This document shows positions 1 through 5,494 of a stretch of DNA of 14,560 nucleotides, piece by piece. The stretch is from NCBI GenBank assembly GCA_036733305.1, contig DAINAT010000092.1, forward strand, positions 1 to 14,560, given 5' to 3'. Positions within the stretch are counted from its first letter, which is position 1, and the number at the start of each line of letters is the position of its first letter. This stretch comes from UBA7672 sp036733305 (GTDB taxonomy: Bacteria > Pseudomonadota > Alphaproteobacteria > Caulobacterales > Hyphomonadaceae). Below the pieces are notes generated by a model that did not search any database, had not been told where the DNA came from, and saw only the letters and a program-made list of their open reading frames with translations. The translations under genes were made by a program, and so were the position numbers.

Positions 1-1
1 T

Positions 2-346
2 CAGGCGCTGGAGGCGAACCTCAGCGATGTCATCGCCATGGGCCTCGCCATGTTCTCGGACGACATCGAAGCCCTCGCCGCAGACCTCACCTACCGCCGC
101 ACCATCGCCGCCGCGATGTTCGACGCGCACCGCAAGCTCGACCTGTTGATCTACCTGCGCGCCTGCGAGATCGCCGGCATCCGCCCGAAGATCACAAGCT
201 TCAAGCCGGATTTCTCCCACACGCACAGCAGCGCCGACGTCACCGCCCTCTGGCGCTCCTTCCATCGCCTCCTCGTCAAATTCGACGACTACGAGCGCTA
301 TGCTCAGCGTCGCGCCGACCGCCTCAAGCGCGAGGACGCCAACAGC
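2..346 (+). CDS. 3' part of an unrecognised protein gene, disrupted at its end
   Basis: The window opens inside a plus-strand reading frame whose start lies upstream. The visible 115 residues look like real protein: helical, rich in Asp, Arg, Ala and Leu, with stretches such as KLDLLIYLRACEIAG and FDDYERYAQRRADRLKRE, and a strong G/C bias at third codon positions. I do not recognise the family. At about base 342 the frame enters a 149-bp palindromic repeat. No in-frame stop is met in it or beyond until 1517-1519, deep inside two genes on the other strand. The translation after residue 115 turns into Arg/His/Pro/Ser-rich text typical of antisense frames. I infer that the repeat displaced the native stop codon near the C-terminus. 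The end given here is the last codon that looks native. A functional protein may carry a long tail, or the gene may be a pseudogene. Confidence 0.55.
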
Positions 347-490
347 CCCCTCCGTCTTGCAGCTACGCTGCAATCCACCTCCCCCACGCTTTGCGTGGTG
401 GAGGACGCAATCACCGGCGCCAGTCCTCCCTCGCGTGAAACGCGGGGGAGGTGGATCGGCGCGTCTTCGCGCCGAGACGGAGGGGGCTGT
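342..490. repeat. 149-bp nested palindromic element (MITE/REP-like)
   Basis: The ends are a perfect 16-bp inverted repeat: ACAGCCCCCTCCGTCT at 342-357 against its complement at 475-490. Inside is a second perfect 13-bp pair, ATCCACCTCCCCC at 373-385 against 444-456. The spacers between the pairs are themselves hairpins: TGCAG/CTGCA at 358-372 and CGGCGCG/CGCGCCG at 457-474. The central loop holds CCACGC/GCGTGG, GGAGGAC/GTCCTCC and CGCG/CGCG pairs. This gives a cruciform-like element with several arms, as expected for a dispersed palindromic repeat moved in trans. It has no coding capacity of its own. Copy number elsewhere cannot be seen from this window. Confidence 0.85.
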
Positions 491-595
491 GTGCTCGCAC
501 GCGGATGCCTGCGCACGCGCGGACCTCCGCTCACCCCACGCGATTGCCTATTGCCGACTGCCACTCACCTCGCAGCCACCTGCGAGAACGCGCCC

Positions 596-1222
596 TCACG
601 CCACCGGCGGGTCCCGCCGCGTTGCGCCGCCTGCCATCGCAAGCCCACCCGCTCCAGCCGCCACAGCCAGCGCCATCAGCGCCGCCCAATAGCCGAAGCG
701 TTCCTGCAGCATGTTGTCCATCAACTGCGCGCCGGCCATGTCCACCCGGCTGTCGCCGCTGCGCATCGAGCCGACTTCCTTGGCGTTCATGTCGCGCCAC
801 GCGCTTTCCTTGAACCACAACACCGTGCCGAACACGAGCGCGAGACCCAGCAGGCTGCTCACCAGTGCATTGCGTCCCGCCGTCTTGCCCTTGCCCGCGA
901 AGGTCAGGCCAAGCCCGACAAGGATCACCACCGCGGCAGCGATCGCAAAGAAGTTCACCCCGATCTCCGGCGTGTCCGTGCTCGAGCCGATGCTGCCGGG
1001 CTCATTGCTGGCGTTGAGATCGCGCAAGCCCCCGAACGCCGAGTTCATTTGCTGCTTGATCTGCTGCTCGGCCTGCGGGTTCGGCGTCATCTTGCCCTGC
1101 ATCAGCTCAAAGCCCGACGCGGTGGCCACATCCACATTCTGGCAGGACACAGCCACCCACGGCAGGAAGAACGCCAGAAGCGCAATCACCTTCGCGATCC
1201 GCACCACATTCATCAGCGTCAT
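596..1222 (-). CDS. four-helix membrane protein of unknown function
   Basis: 208 residues. Hydrophobic segments lie at about 9-27, 89-110, 118-137 and 177-198. A roughly 60-residue Gln/Asn/Ser-rich loop lies between the first two, and a polar loop of about 38 residues between the last two. The first helix ends in PWVAVSC and is followed by a SGFELMQGK stretch, so Cys27 sits at the membrane surface, but there is no proper lipobox. The ATG at 1222 is preceded by a strong purine-rich ribosome site (GGAGGGGG, about 6 nt away). The gene starts 37 bp after the stop of the upstream MoxR-type ATPase gene on the same strand, so the two are probably one transcript. No known family is recognised. A membrane partner or client of the ATPase is an inference from position only. 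Confidence 0.75.
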   Translation of the reverse strand: MTLMNVVRIAKVIALLAFFLPWVAVSCQNVDVATASGFELMQGKMTPNPQAEQQIKQQMNSAFGGLRDLNASNEPGSIGSSTDTPEIGVNFFAIAAAVVILVGLGLTFAGKGKTAGRNALVSSLLGLALVFGTVLWFKESAWRDMNAKEVGSMRSGDSRVDMAGAQLMDNMLQERFGYWAALMALAVAAGAGGLAMAGGATRRDPPVA

Positions 1223-1259
1223 GCGCCGTCCCCCTCCAGAGTGTCAGGCCGAGCGCAGC

Positions 1260-2117
1260 TCAGCCATTCTCGCGCCGCGCCAGGAAGGCGAGGCGTTCGA
1301 ACAACTGAATGTCCTGCTCGTTCTTCAGCAGCGCGCCATGCAGCGGCGGCACCAGCTTGTTCGGGTTCTTCTCGCGCAGCGTCTCGACGTCGATGTCTTC
1401 CGACAGCAGCAGCTTCAGCCAGTCGATCAGCTCAGATGTCGACGGCTTCTTCTTCAGCCCCGGCACATCGCGCATCTTGTAGAAGGTCGCCAGCGCTTCA
1501 GAGACGAGGCGTTTCTTGATGCCGGGGAAGTGCACCTCGACGATCTGGTTCATCACCTCATCGTCCGGGAACTTGATGTAATGGAAGAAGCAGCGGCGCA
1601 GGAAGGCGTCCGGCAATTCCTTCTCGTTGTTCGAGGTGATGATCACCACCGGGCGAACCTTCGCCTTGATCGTCTCGTCGGTCTCGTAAACGTAGAACTC
1701 CATCCGATCGAGTTCCTGCAGAAGGTCGTTCGGGAATTCGATATCGGCCTTGTCGATCTCATCGATCAGCAGGACAGGGCGCTCGGGCGCGGTGAACGCC
1801 TCCCAGAGCTTGCCCTTCTTCACATAGTTGCGGATGTCCCGCGCACGCTCTTCGCCGAGCTGGCCATCGCGCAGGCGGGCAACGGCGTCATACTCGTAGA
1901 GACCCTGATGCGCCTTGGTGGTCGATTTGATGTGCCACTCGATGATCGGCATGCCGAGCGCGCGGGCGACTTCCATGGCCAGCATGGTCTTGCCGGTTCC
2001 GGGTTCACCCTTGACCAGAAGCGGCCGCTCCAGCGCGATCGCGGCGTTCACGGCGACCCGCAGGTCATCGGTCGCGACGTAGTTCTCGGAGCCCTCAAAG
2101 CGCTTTTTGTCGGTCAT
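1260..2117 (-). CDS. MoxR-family AAA+ ATPase
   Basis: 285 residues from the ATG at 2117. The frame is open further upstream, but that extension (to 2279) only translates the GGGAATA repeat, and the family-like sequence begins at MTDKKRFEGS. Walker A is GEPGTGKT at 37-44. Walker B is VLLIDEID at 115-122. Sensor-1 is TSNNEKELPD at 161-170, followed by the Arg pair at 174-175, where the arginine finger is expected. This matches MoxR-type AAA+ chaperone ATPases, which usually act with a von Willebrand A (VWA/CoxE-like) metal-binding protein in protein maturation or stress tolerance. The expected VWA gene is absent here: downstream is a membrane protein gene, then a gene on the opposite strand. 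The ribosome site is weak (AGGG, about 9 nt upstream). Confidence 0.9.
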   Translation of the reverse strand: MTDKKRFEGSENYVATDDLRVAVNAAIALERPLLVKGEPGTGKTMLAMEVARALGMPIIEWHIKSTTKAHQGLYEYDAVARLRDGQLGEERARDIRNYVKKGKLWEAFTAPERPVLLIDEIDKADIEFPNDLLQELDRMEFYVYETDETIKAKVRPVVIITSNNEKELPDAFLRRCFFHYIKFPDDEVMNQIVEVHFPGIKKRLVSEALATFYKMRDVPGLKKKPSTSELIDWLKLLLSEDIDVETLREKNPNKLVPPLHGALLKNEQDIQLFERLAFLARRENG

Positions 2118-2170
2118 ATTAGGAACCCTGTTGGAACGAACGGTACGGTTAGAGCGGATTTGGGCAGCGT

Positions 2171-2259
2171 AGGGAATAGGGAGCGGGGAATAGGGAGTAG
2201 GGGCCCGGTATCGGTAGAAGTTCCGGAATCTACTCCCTATTCCCCATTCCCCATTCCCT
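2171..2259. repeat. palindromic GGGAATA-type intergenic repeat
   Basis: The left arm is made of GGGAATAGGGAG-like units (2171-2203) and the right arm is their complement (2231-2259). The core, GGGGAATAGGGAGTA at 2185-2199, is perfectly complementary to 2231-2245. The outer 14 bases pair imperfectly, giving a stem of about 29 bp with a 31-base loop. A small hairpin, GGCGC-ggta-GCGCC, follows at 2260-2273. Similar short AT-punctuated G-tract palindromes are scattered in many proteobacterial genomes. It lies between the divergent moxR-like and flbT genes, so it may affect the structure of either leader. Confidence 0.75.
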
Positions 2260-2373
2260 GGCGCGGTAGCGCCCCACAAGCAAAACTTAAGGTCTGCCAG
2301 CTAGACCGGACGTTCGGCCGCGTTCAAAATCCGGTGCAATTCCGGGGGAAAGACGCCCGGCCGGGAGGATTGA

Positions 2374-2799
2374 ATGCCGCTTAAACTCTCGCTCAAGCCG
2401 GGCGAACGCTTCGTGGTCAACGGAGCGGTGCTGCAGAACGGCGACCGCCGCGCGGTCCTGTTGCTGCAGAACAAGGCGTCGATCCTGCGCGAGAAGGACA
2501 TCATCCAGCCGGAAGACGCCAACACGCCGGCCCGCCGCATCTATTTCCCGATCATGATGATGTACCTCGACCCGGCCGAGGCTGGAAAATTCTACGACGA
2601 ATTTGTGCTGCGGCTGAACGAGTTCATGAACGCCATCCGCTCGACCGACGTGCTCAAGGAGTGCGTGTCGCTGTCGCGGGAAGTCATGGCGGCCGACTAT
2701 TACAAGGCGCTGACCAGGTGCCGGAAACTGCTTACCTACGAACAGGGATTGCTGGGCAATGTCCATCCAGGCCTATCAGAACACCGCGAACAAGACTGA
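2374..2799 (+). CDS. flbT: FlbT, post-transcriptional regulator of flagellin synthesis
   Basis: 141 residues, the usual FlbT length. The family body is recognisable: MPLKLSLKPGERFVVNGAVL, then GDRRAVLLLQNKASILREKDI, then the middle stretch IYFPIMMMYLD. In Caulobacter, FlbT binds the 5' leader of flagellin mRNA and promotes its decay when the hook-basal body is incomplete, so filament protein is not made too early. The ATG at 2374 has a good ribosome site (GGGAGG) about 5 nt upstream. The gene overlaps flaF by 41 bp and stands directly upstream of three flagellin genes, its expected targets. I see no convincing sigma-54 or CtrA site in the upstream 250 bp, which is taken up by the GGGAATA repeat. 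Confidence 0.95.
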   Translation: MPLKLSLKPGERFVVNGAVLQNGDRRAVLLLQNKASILREKDIIQPEDANTPARRIYFPIMMMYLDPAEAGKFYDEFVLRLNEFMNAIRSTDVLKECVSLSREVMAADYYKALTRCRKLLTYEQGLLGNVHPGLSEHREQD

Positions 2800-3124
2800 A
2801 GGCCCCCGTCAGACCGAGTATCGCGCCTTTGCGGCTGCGACCCGTGGTCTGATCGATGCCGCAGCTCTCCCGGAGTCGGAAGTCGGCCGCCGCGCCGAGG
2901 CTCTGTCGTTGAACCGCCGTCTGTGGTCGCTGCTCGCATCAGATTGCGCGGCCGATGGGAATCAATTGTCGCAGTCCCTCCGTGCCCAGATCATCTCGTT
3001 ATCCATGTTCGTGGACAAACATTCGAGCCAGGTGATGCGCGCAGGCGCTTCGATCGACGTGCTGATCGATATAAATCGCACGATTATGCAAGGGCTTTCG
3101 CCCTCTCAACCCGCTGCCGCCTGA
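2759..3124 (+). CDS. flaF: FlaF, flagellin biosynthesis regulator
   Basis: 121 residues, normal for FlaF. The conserved features are the N-terminal AYQNTANKTEGPRQTEYRAF and the central NRRLWSLLASD, followed by LRAQIISLSMFVDKHS. FlaF acts in the cytoplasm as the counterpart of FlbT. It promotes flagellin translation or secretion, and in Caulobacter both proteins contact flagellin. The ATG at 2759 lies inside the last 41 bases of flbT in another frame and has only weak purine content upstream, so translation probably depends on ribosomes finishing flbT. The first flagellin gene follows after a 187-bp leader region with its own control elements. Confidence 0.93.
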   Translation: MSIQAYQNTANKTEGPRQTEYRAFAAATRGLIDAAALPESEVGRRAEALSLNRRLWSLLASDCAADGNQLSQSLRAQIISLSMFVDKHSSQVMRAGASIDVLIDINRTIMQGLSPSQPAAA

Positions 3125-3151
3125 GCCCTCTGCGGGTCGTCGTAACGCATC

Positions 3152-3174
3152 GCTAACCATCTGTTATAGTTAGC
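3152..3174. promoter_or_regulatory. inverted repeat with CtrA-like half site upstream of flagellin 1
   Basis: GCTAAC at 3152-3157 is perfectly complementary to GTTAGC at 3169-3174. The left part reads CTAACCAT, one base from the CtrA half site TTAACCAT. Read as a full site it is CTAA-N7-TTAT, 6 of 8 bases against TTAA-N7-TTAA. The other two flagellin genes also have a GTTA/TAAC inverted repeat upstream. The bound protein is unknown: CtrA is possible but the match is imperfect. Confidence 0.4.
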
Positions 3175-3264
3175 ATTTCGGTGGAAAATTCGGGGCTTCG
3201 CACACACGCGTAATTAAGAAATCTCCGGTTATGTGGACGTCATGTCGGCGCAAAACGCGCTGAC

Positions 3265-3285
3265 GGCCGATCAAAACGATCGGTC
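3265..3285 (+). promoter_or_regulatory. leader hairpin of flagellin 1
   Basis: CCGATC at 3267-3272 pairs perfectly with GATCGG at 3278-3283 around an AAAAC loop. A G-U and a G-C pair extend it outward to 3265-3285. It ends 26 nt before the flagellin ATG at 3312 and leaves the GGAG ribosome site (3299-3302) free. Its position suits a FlbT-type RNA target or a stabilising 5' stem. The function is inferred. Confidence 0.5.
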
Positions 3286-3311
3286 TGCGACCCAGAACGG
3301 AGACTACTGTC

Positions 3312-4136
3312 ATGCTTAGCGTGAACTCGAACTATGGCGCGTCCGTCGCGCTCCAATCCCTCAACGGCACCAACAAAGAGCTGAGCCAGGTCCAGAACCG
3401 GATCTCGACCGGCTTTAAGGTTGCCTCGGCTCGTGACAACGGCGCCGTGTACGCAATCGCCGAAGGCCAGCGCGCCCGCGTTTCGTCGGTCGCCGCTGTC
3501 AAAGACGGTATCGATCGCGCTTCTTCCACGATTGATGTTGCTCTCTCAGCCGGTAAGGCAGTTGGTGATATCCTGCAGAAGCTGAAAGCGAAGGCCGCTG
3601 CGGCGCAAGCCGACGACCTTAGCGCCGAGCAGCGCGACGTTCTTCAAGTCGACTTCTCCAACCTGCGTCTGCAGATCGACACCATCGCCAACGCCGCGCA
3701 GTTCAACGGCGCGAACCTGGCGCTGGGTGATACGCTCTCCGTGTTGACCTCGGACCTCACCGGCGCGACTCCCTTCGCTGTCCAGGGCGCTGACTACTCG
3801 CTCGCCGGCTCGATCCTGTCGCCGCTCGCGACCCTCGACATCTCGACGAGCACGACCACGGCGGCAACCGCCTCGACAGCTGTCGATACGGCGATCACGG
3901 CCCTGAACGAGTCCCTGGCCACGATGGGTTCGCAGGCTGGCGCTCTCGATGTCCAGAACGACTTCCTTTCGAAGCTGTCGGACGTCATCGAGCAAGGCAT
4001 CAGCAACCTGGTCGACGCCGACCTGGCGAAAGAATCTGCCCGCCTCCAGTCGCTGCAAATCAAGCAACAGCTGGGTGCTCAGGCTCTCTCGATCGCGAAC
4101 CAAACGCCGCAGCTGCTGCTGTCGTTCTTCCGCTAA
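3312..4136 (+). CDS. flagellin 1
   Basis: 274 residues, a short Caulobacter-type flagellin made mainly of the conserved D0/D1 coiled-coil ends with a small variable middle. The N-terminus SVNSNYGASVALQSLNGTNKEL, with NRISTGFKVASARDNGA and AIAEGQRARV after it, and the C-terminus (LVDADLAKESARLQSLQIKQ, then QALSIANQTPQLLLSFFR) are classic. The product is secreted through the flagellar export channel and polymerises into the filament. The ATG at 3312 follows GGAG by 9 nt. It is closely related to flagellin 2 across both ends, with divergence in residues of about 140-200. A stem-loop 60 bp after the stop probably ends the message. Confidence 0.95.
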   Translation: MLSVNSNYGASVALQSLNGTNKELSQVQNRISTGFKVASARDNGAVYAIAEGQRARVSSVAAVKDGIDRASSTIDVALSAGKAVGDILQKLKAKAAAAQADDLSAEQRDVLQVDFSNLRLQIDTIANAAQFNGANLALGDTLSVLTSDLTGATPFAVQGADYSLAGSILSPLATLDISTSTTTAATASTAVDTAITALNESLATMGSQAGALDVQNDFLSKLSDVIEQGISNLVDADLAKESARLQSLQIKQQLGAQALSIANQTPQLLLSFFR

Positions 4137-4195
4137 CGGGTTCGCCGGACGCCCCACTTTAGGCGATCCGGCCAGCCTGACCTGAGCAAAGGCAA

Positions 4196-4234
4196 GGGGG
4201 CGGAGCTTTCGGGCTCCGCTCCTCTGTCGTTTTT
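4196..4234 (+). terminator. Rho-independent terminator after flagellin 1
   Basis: An 11-bp stem pairs 4196-4206 with 4213-4223, including two G-U pairs and the perfect core GCGGAGC/GCTCCGC. The loop is 6 nt, and a T5 run follows at 4230-4234. The gap between stem and T run (6 nt) is longer than ideal. It separates flagellin 1 from the independently promoted flagellin 2. The rest of the 316-bp gap holds the palindrome, promoter and leader hairpin listed separately. Confidence 0.6.
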
Positions 4235-4359
4235 GCCTACCGGATGACGCCTCCGCCCCGGCAAAACATGCCTGGAGGCGAATGCGGCGCAGCCTTCCGT
4301 CGACACACTCCGAGCCGCGTTAATCTTTGGGCCCTGAAAACGCTGGTAAGGCGTCGTTC

Positions 4360-4375
4360 CTGTTAACCTTAACAG
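4360..4375. promoter_or_regulatory. perfect palindrome next to the flagellin 2 promoter
   Basis: CTGTTAACCTTAACAG consists of two perfect 7-base arms around CC. It ends two bases before the TGG of the sigma-54-like promoter, so a bound protein would touch the -24 region. The TTAAC arms recall CtrA half sites, but the 2-bp spacing is not the CtrA N7. A dimeric repressor or activator site is the simplest reading. Confidence 0.5.
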
Positions 4376-4377
4376 AC

Positions 4378-4393
4378 TGGCACGCGACTTGAA
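4378..4393 (+). promoter_or_regulatory. sigma-54 promoter of flagellin 2
   Basis: TGGCACGCGACTTGAA matches the -24/-12 consensus TGGCACG-N4-TTGCW except that the C of the -12 GC is A. The base before it is C, as in the extended consensus (YTGGCACG). Caulobacter late flagellar genes use sigma-54, so the site fits the gene. Transcription would begin near 4405, giving a leader of about 48 nt that opens almost directly into the hairpin at 4407-4429. Confidence 0.55.
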
Positions 4394-4406
4394 CTCCCAC
4401 TTGCTG

Positions 4407-4429
4407 TCCAGGCTCACATGGAGCGTGGA
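4407..4429 (+). promoter_or_regulatory. leader hairpin of flagellin 2
   Basis: TCCA (4407-4410) pairs with TGGA (4426-4429) and GCTC (4412-4415) with GAGC (4421-4424), with one G-G mismatch between them and a 5-nt loop. It would lie at the very 5' end of the predicted mRNA and ends 23 nt before the ATG, close to the spacing in flagellin 1. It is a possible FlbT target or decay-protecting stem. Confidence 0.45.
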
Positions 4430-4452
4430 CTATTCTGCGCGGGAGCTCGGCC

Positions 4453-5286
4453 ATGGTGAGCGTCAATACGAACTACAGCGCCATGATCGCGCTCCAGAAC
4501 CTGAACTTCACGAACACCGAGCTTGAGGGCGTTCAGAACAAGGTTTCCACGGGCCTCAAGATCTCGAGCGCCCGCGACAACGGCGCCATCTACGCCATCG
4601 CCGAAGGGCAGAGGAGCCGGGTTTCCTCCGTTGCGGCGGTCAGGGACGGGATCGACCGCGCCAACTCCACCATCGACGTCGCGCTCGCGGCCGGCAAGTC
4701 GATCGGCGATATCCTGCAGAAGCTGATGTCCAAGGCTGTCGCCGCGCAGGCTGATGATTTGACCACCACCCAACGGTCGGCGCTGCAGGCGGACTTCTCC
4801 AGCCTGCGCAATCAGATCGACGTCATCGCCAACTCGGCTCAGTTCAACGGCGCGAACCTTGCGGCGGACAGTTTCGTCTTCAACGTGATGATCTCCGACC
4901 TCGGCGGCGCCTCTGACACGCTGGTTATCAATGGTCTGGACATGACCATGGCCTCCACGGATTTCAGTGCTTTCGCCACGATCGATATCTCCGCGTCGGC
5001 AGCCGACGCCGAGACCGCTGCCGACGCGATCAAGCTGGCGATCACCAACCACAACATCTCGCTGGCTTCGCTCGGCTCGCAGGCAACAGCCCTCGACGCC
5101 CAGAACGAATTCCTTTCCAAGCTGTCGGACGAGATCGAGAACGGTATCGGCAATCTCGTCGATGCTGACCTCGCCAAGGAGTCGGCCAAGCTCCAATCGC
5201 TGCAGATCAAGCAGCAGCTTGGCACTCAGGCCCTGTCGATCGCCAACCAGGCGCCGCAGGTTCTCTTGTCGCTGTTCCGTTCCTAA
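4453..5286 (+). CDS. flagellin 2
   Basis: 277 residues, a close paralogue of flagellin 1. N-terminal SVNTNYSAMIALQNLNFTNT and SARDNGAIYAIAEGQRSRVSS, and C-terminal LVDADLAKESAKLQSLQIKQ and ALSIANQAPQVLLSLFRS, mark the D0/D1 domains. The variable middle (about 140-200) differs, with Met/Asp/Ser-rich sequence. The ATG at 4453 has GGGAG about 7 nt upstream. It is the only flagellin here with a clear sigma-54-like promoter, which suggests it is under the strictest late-class transcription control. It may be the major filament subunit, but that is a guess. A strong stem follows 36 bp after the stop. Confidence 0.95.
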   Translation: MVSVNTNYSAMIALQNLNFTNTELEGVQNKVSTGLKISSARDNGAIYAIAEGQRSRVSSVAAVRDGIDRANSTIDVALAAGKSIGDILQKLMSKAVAAQADDLTTTQRSALQADFSSLRNQIDVIANSAQFNGANLAADSFVFNVMISDLGGASDTLVINGLDMTMASTDFSAFATIDISASAADAETAADAIKLAITNHNISLASLGSQATALDAQNEFLSKLSDEIENGIGNLVDADLAKESAKLQSLQIKQQLGTQALSIANQAPQVLLSLFRS

Positions 5287-5322
5287 TACGAAGCGCTCCA
5301 ACAGGGCGTTTGACCGGACAAG

Positions 5323-5359
5323 AAAGGCCGCTTCCGCCTCACAGGCGCGGGCGGCCTTT
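5323..5359 (+). terminator. strong stem-loop after flagellin 2
   Basis: AAAGGCCGC at 5323-5331 is perfectly complementary to GCGGCCTTT at 5351-5359. An inner GCCT/AGGC pair extends the fold. A-tract/T-tract ends inside the stem are typical of intrinsic terminators that work in both directions, although no long T run follows. It separates flagellin 2 from flagellin 3. Confidence 0.55.
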
Positions 5360-5389
5360 GCCCATAAGCCAAAAGCCTTTGCCCATAAG
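5354..5389. repeat. 15-bp direct repeat
   Basis: GCCTTTGCCCATAAG occurs at 5354-5368 and again at 5375-5389, a period of 21 bp, or two helical turns. The first copy overlaps the right arm of the terminator stem. It may be a slipped duplication or a pair of protein sites on one DNA face upstream of flagellin 3. Confidence 0.7.
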
Positions 5390-5418
5390 GCTGTGGACCA
5401 GTCCGGCCCGGAAACCAC

Positions 5419-5438
5419 TCGTTAAGGTTTGCTAACGA
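5419..5438. promoter_or_regulatory. inverted repeat upstream of flagellin 3
   Basis: TCGTTA at 5419-5424 and TAACGA at 5433-5438 are perfect complements with an 8-bp spacer. It contains TTAA-N7-TAAC, a poor CtrA match. It takes the same relative place as the GTTA/TAAC repeats of flagellins 1 and 2. No sigma-54 site is convincing near it. Confidence 0.4.
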
Positions 5439-5454
5439 AAACTGACGCGAATTG

Positions 5455-5477
5455 ACGACTCGTTCACCACGATTCGT
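5455..5477 (+). promoter_or_regulatory. leader hairpin of flagellin 3
   Basis: ACGACTCG (5455-5462) pairs with CGATTCGT (5470-5477) with a single mismatch and a 7-nt loop. It ends 17 nt before the ATG and just before the GGAG ribosome site (5481-5484). It is the third flagellin leader in this window with a stem in this position. Confidence 0.45.
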
Positions 5478-5494
5478 CCGCGGAGACGGCCAAA

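Noticed and set aside
347..1519. Long open frame continuing the first gene
   Set aside because: The text is Arg/His/Pro/Ser-rich antisense of two well-supported minus-strand genes; it stays open only because of high GC.
2118..2279. N-terminal extension of the MoxR-type ATPase
   Set aside because: It encodes the translated GGGAATA repeat; the family-like sequence starts at 2117.
711..2384. 557-codon plus-strand open frame
   Set aside because: It mirrors the MoxR ATPase and membrane protein genes, with no family signature of its own.
3182..3196. Sigma-54 site for flagellin 1
   Set aside because: GG-N10-GC spacing is present but most of the other consensus bases are missing.
3266..3272. GCCGATC as a sigma-28 -10 box for flagellin 1
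   Set aside because: No TAAA -35 element lies about 15 bp upstream, and the bases form the left arm of a leader hairpin.
4414..5418. 334-codon minus-strand frame over flagellin 2
   Set aside because: It is the antisense shadow of a clear flagellin, Asp/Arg/Gly/Val-rich without motifs.
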